A stretch of DNA of 64,000 nucleotides from Boletus sp. NGJ (lineage: Eukaryota > Basidiomycota > Agaricomycetes > Boletales > Boletaceae): the NCBI GenBank assembly GCA_019096195.1, contig JAGTXK010000072.1:1-64000 (forward strand), given 5' to 3'. Positions 61,411 through 64,000 of the stretch are shown one piece after another. Position 1 is the first letter of the stretch; each line of letters starts with the position of its first letter. The notes beneath the pieces are model-generated. The model ran no database searches. It was not told the origin of the DNA and saw nothing but the letters and a program-made list of their open reading frames with translations. A program made the translations under genes and the position numbers.

Positions 61411-62075
61411 GGTGGTCTGCGGATGCTAACAAGGCGGGAAAACGACCTGACTGTCAACGCAAGGGAGAAACAGCTTATCTCGGCTCCAAGGATGATGGGA
61501 AAGCAAGTGCACTCCCACGATGATTACTGTCATCAGCAAACGGGTCAACTTCTAGCTAGCGGATAAGATCTCGTTTACCTTAGCTAGGAACCAGCTTTTC
61601 TAGCATGCGACTTCAATATCTAACAAGTAATGCAGTATCTGTACTAGCTCTTAGCAAGCAGTAGCTGGCTCTTTGTCAATTGGACCAATAGGATCCGAAG
61701 CGCGACTAGACAAAAGCACGTTGGATACTAGGGAAGAGAAGCACAAGGCTAAGAGAGAGAGAGGGGACACGACAGGCAGTCGTTACAAATACAGATTACA
61801 GTCATCCACCACCATTTGCGCCAGTAAATTTTCATGGGCTCACATACAACAACAAAAAATAAGTATCATAGATCAGAGGCTACAGGACAATTGGTAGGTA
61901 TATAATCCTTGTCTTATAAAAATATGGACTGCATCAATGGAGTTGTGCAGTCATGGCTTTGTGTGATGTGTTCAAGCCACTATCCCACCTACACCACCAT
62001 TTGCACCAGACCCAAAAAGGTCTATCAACATCTCAATTATGCAATATCTATCTAGCCAAGATATCTTGAATGCTA
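61411..62075. other. Permease upstream region grading into transposon DNA
   Basis: The first part should hold the permease promoter. From about 61.75 kb composition turns AT-rich. The segment 61924-61955 has imperfect inverted repeats around GGACTGCA/TGCAGTC, possibly part of a transposon end. No gene is supported. Confidence 0.4.
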
Positions 62076-64000
62076 TCAATCCCCGAGTGTGCTCCCACTG
62101 TCATCTTTGCCTGATGCAATTTTGTCAGACACTGTGACATTGCCTTCCACATCTTCACCAATCTCACATTCATTCCTGCCAGTGCCATCTTTAGTTTTTG
62201 TGTCAGCTTTCCTTGGTGCTGGCTCAACTCCCATCAAGACTGGGCATTTCCATTGAGGGTGTCGATGCTCTTGCTTTGCCAAATCCCTCTCCACCTCCTA
62301 GGCCATCACCCCCTTCTTGTGTTCCTGCCGCTGAACCCTATTTCTCTCCAACTGACCTTTCTCCACATCCTTCCATGCCACCCTTGCTTCAGTGCATGCA
62401 TCTTTTTTCTTTTGATGCTCTTCTTTTGCCAATTCTACATCTTTAACAGCCTTCTCATGGTCAACAACCCACTGATAAAATGCATCACCAGTCAAGTACT
62501 TGGATAAGCCATCCCCCATTAACTTTCCTTTTCTTTTTTTCATAGCTTGTTCCTTCTCTGCTTGTGCTGCTAACTGGCCATGCAGCCAGTCACAATACAT
62601 TCCATTAAGTACAGTGGCTGCCTGCATGCTGACCACCTCTGTTTTTAGGTGATCTTCCTGAAGGTATGATTCATGCAGGGCATTCTGGTAGGCCCTTTCT
62701 GTGCTGTTTTCTGGCTCTTGGTCCAGTACAGTAATTCATGTCTTCGTTTTTGGGTGGGGGAGAGCTGAAGGGGAACAAATTGTGGGAGGTGATCATTTGC
62801 AATGACTGGTGATTCCTGAACAAGAAATGATGCCAACATCAATGTAAGGGCCTCACATATCTCCTTAGCAACTTGATGAAGTGGCTGCAAGTTTGGGTGG
62901 CACCCGAAGGTCCTGAAGTGATCCAGTAACACATCATTTGAAGGTTCAGCCATGGGGGTTGTTAAGGAATGGCTGGTAGGCATCACCAAATTGTGTTGAT
63001 GCTGACAGATTGCCAAAGTGAGTGCTTGAATAGGACTGGGCTGTGGAATGGGTAAATGCTCCACTGCTGATGTTTCAAGGATTGGTGCCATCTTGTCAGG
63101 TGTGACAACACTTGGGTTGAATGGCCAGACCCCAGTAACACAAAATGCAGTACAGATAGTGTGCAGAGTGAGTGCTTGTTGATGTGCTTGCAAATAGACT
63201 GAAATAAAGTTTGTTTTATTAATCTTTTGCCTCATTCTGCTTTGCAACTTATCAAGCTCCTATGACCAGTACTCTTTGAGTGGTCCGAAGACAACAACCT
63301 TAAGACCCTGATAAATATGTGTTGTGTGGGCTGGATAACAGAGTACATGAGTGTTGTGGTTTCTGGCATAGTCTAAAAAGTCCTTTGTATAGTGGGAATT
63401 ATGCCCATCCACAATGAGGAGCTGAGGACGTCCATTGGTTTTGCTACTGGTCTTGTGCTTGAAGTCCTTGATCCAAAGTTGCCCTATTATCTTATCTGTC
63501 CAGCCTTTTTCAGAATGAGCCACACTGGAACATGCAAGTTATAAGAACTTCAATCAAGGTATGTGACTCATGAAGCTTTCATTGCATTTTTTTGATGCCA
63601 GGATGTTGAGAAATGTTTCCCCTTGTAGATCACAGCATGTGGAATCTCATCTCCATCAGCACATATGGTAACCATGATGGTAATATTTTCATGGTTGCCA
63701 TCATGTTGCTGATGTTGGATCTTTTTATTAGCTGATCCAATGACTCATTGTGTTTGACCTCCACTGGGCTGAAATCCAGTCTTGTCTGCGACCCAAATAC
63801 AGTCCACTTCTATACTGAGCCTTTCCATTGTGCTTTCTAGTAGATCAAACCATGCATTGTTTATGTGTTCATTGACAGCATGATTATGTGCAGTGTCCAG
63901 TGGAGAACTTTAGAACTGTCCCAAACATGCATGGTGATGTTTAATAAAGTGGTTGGTCCAATTCTTTCCAACTCCAGACAATGGGAAATTCTTGGCACAT
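62076..64000 (-). pseudogene. pogo/Fot1-type DDE transposase relic, running off the window
   Basis: This is a Tc1/mariner-superfamily (pogo/Fot1) transposase on the minus strand with its 5' end beyond 64000. In order: an N-terminal piece (GKNWTNHFIKHHHACLGQF) like the CENP-B/Tc5 DNA-binding tail, the first catalytic block WVADKTGFQPSGGQ, and QHQQHDGNHENITIMVTICA. The second Asp block is LLIVDGHNSHYTKDFLDYA, followed by CYPAHTTHIYQGLKVVVFGP. A Pro-rich region (62645-63247) and a Lys/Glu coiled-coil tail (62298-62636) typical of mushroom copies complete it. The first two Asp are present. The third, in the family QPLDVGVFGP, is Lys here. Stops interrupt the N-terminal and middle parts. It is inactive. 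Confidence 0.8.

Overview
The window looks like a chromosome segment of an Agaricomycete (mushroom-forming basidiomycete). The evidence is short (about 45-60 bp), dense introns, chromodomain Ty3 elements, a pogo/Fot1-type transposase and a possible Plavaka-type relic, a DUF6532-like remnant, a basidiomycete-style sesquiterpene synthase, and a Set3-type PHD-SET protein. Two base compositions alternate: AT-rich transposon nests at about 1-14.3 kb, 37.9-47.3 kb and 61.9-64 kb, and GC-richer host sequence between them.

Left nest (1-14.3 kb). A heavily decayed Ty3/chromovirus fossil (about 1.0-13.7 kb) is split in its RNase H region by a younger, complete-length but broken Ty3 chromovirus (3740-11312). 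The younger element has two 359-bp LTRs. It is itself split between RNase H and integrase by a 482-bp solo LTR (8768-9249). This gives three layers of insertion, each with a short target duplication.

Central host block (14.3-37.8 kb). Going right, all on the minus strand: a Rho-family GTPase, a long-chain acyl-CoA synthetase, a nine-exon sesquiterpene synthase, mitochondrial Mn-superoxide dismutase, a 1,951-residue Set3-like PHD+SET protein, and a truncated ELO-type fatty acid elongase relic that stops at the edge of the second transposon nest. Two stretches (18.7-22.2 kb and 23.8-28.0 kb) show no gene I can support.

Second nest (37.9-47.3 kb). A minus-strand Ty3 chromovirus fossil carries two solo LTRs of one family in opposite orientations. 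It is followed by another LTR, a possible Plavaka-type transposase relic and a DUF6532-like coding remnant.

Right host block (47.3-61.4 kb). It holds a beta-carbonic anhydrase and an uncharacterised coiled-coil protein (minus), an NRPS-like adenylation/carrier/thioester-reductase gene that is now a pseudogene (plus), a 4'-phosphopantetheinyl-transferase-like gene with an open frame but altered catalytic positions (plus), and an APC-family amino acid/choline permease (minus). The NRPS-like gene and the PPTase-like gene are neighbours on the same strand. PPTases activate the carrier domain that NRPS-like enzymes contain, so the pair reads like a small carboxylate-reductase locus that has decayed or been repurposed. 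The window ends in a pogo/Fot1-type DDE transposase relic.

Exon structures given with coordinates were worked out by hand from splice sites and reading-frame phase; phases closed for the Rho, acyl-CoA synthetase, terpene synthase, Set3, carbonic anhydrase, coiled-coil and PPTase-like genes. No database search was possible, so family names rest on motif recognition.
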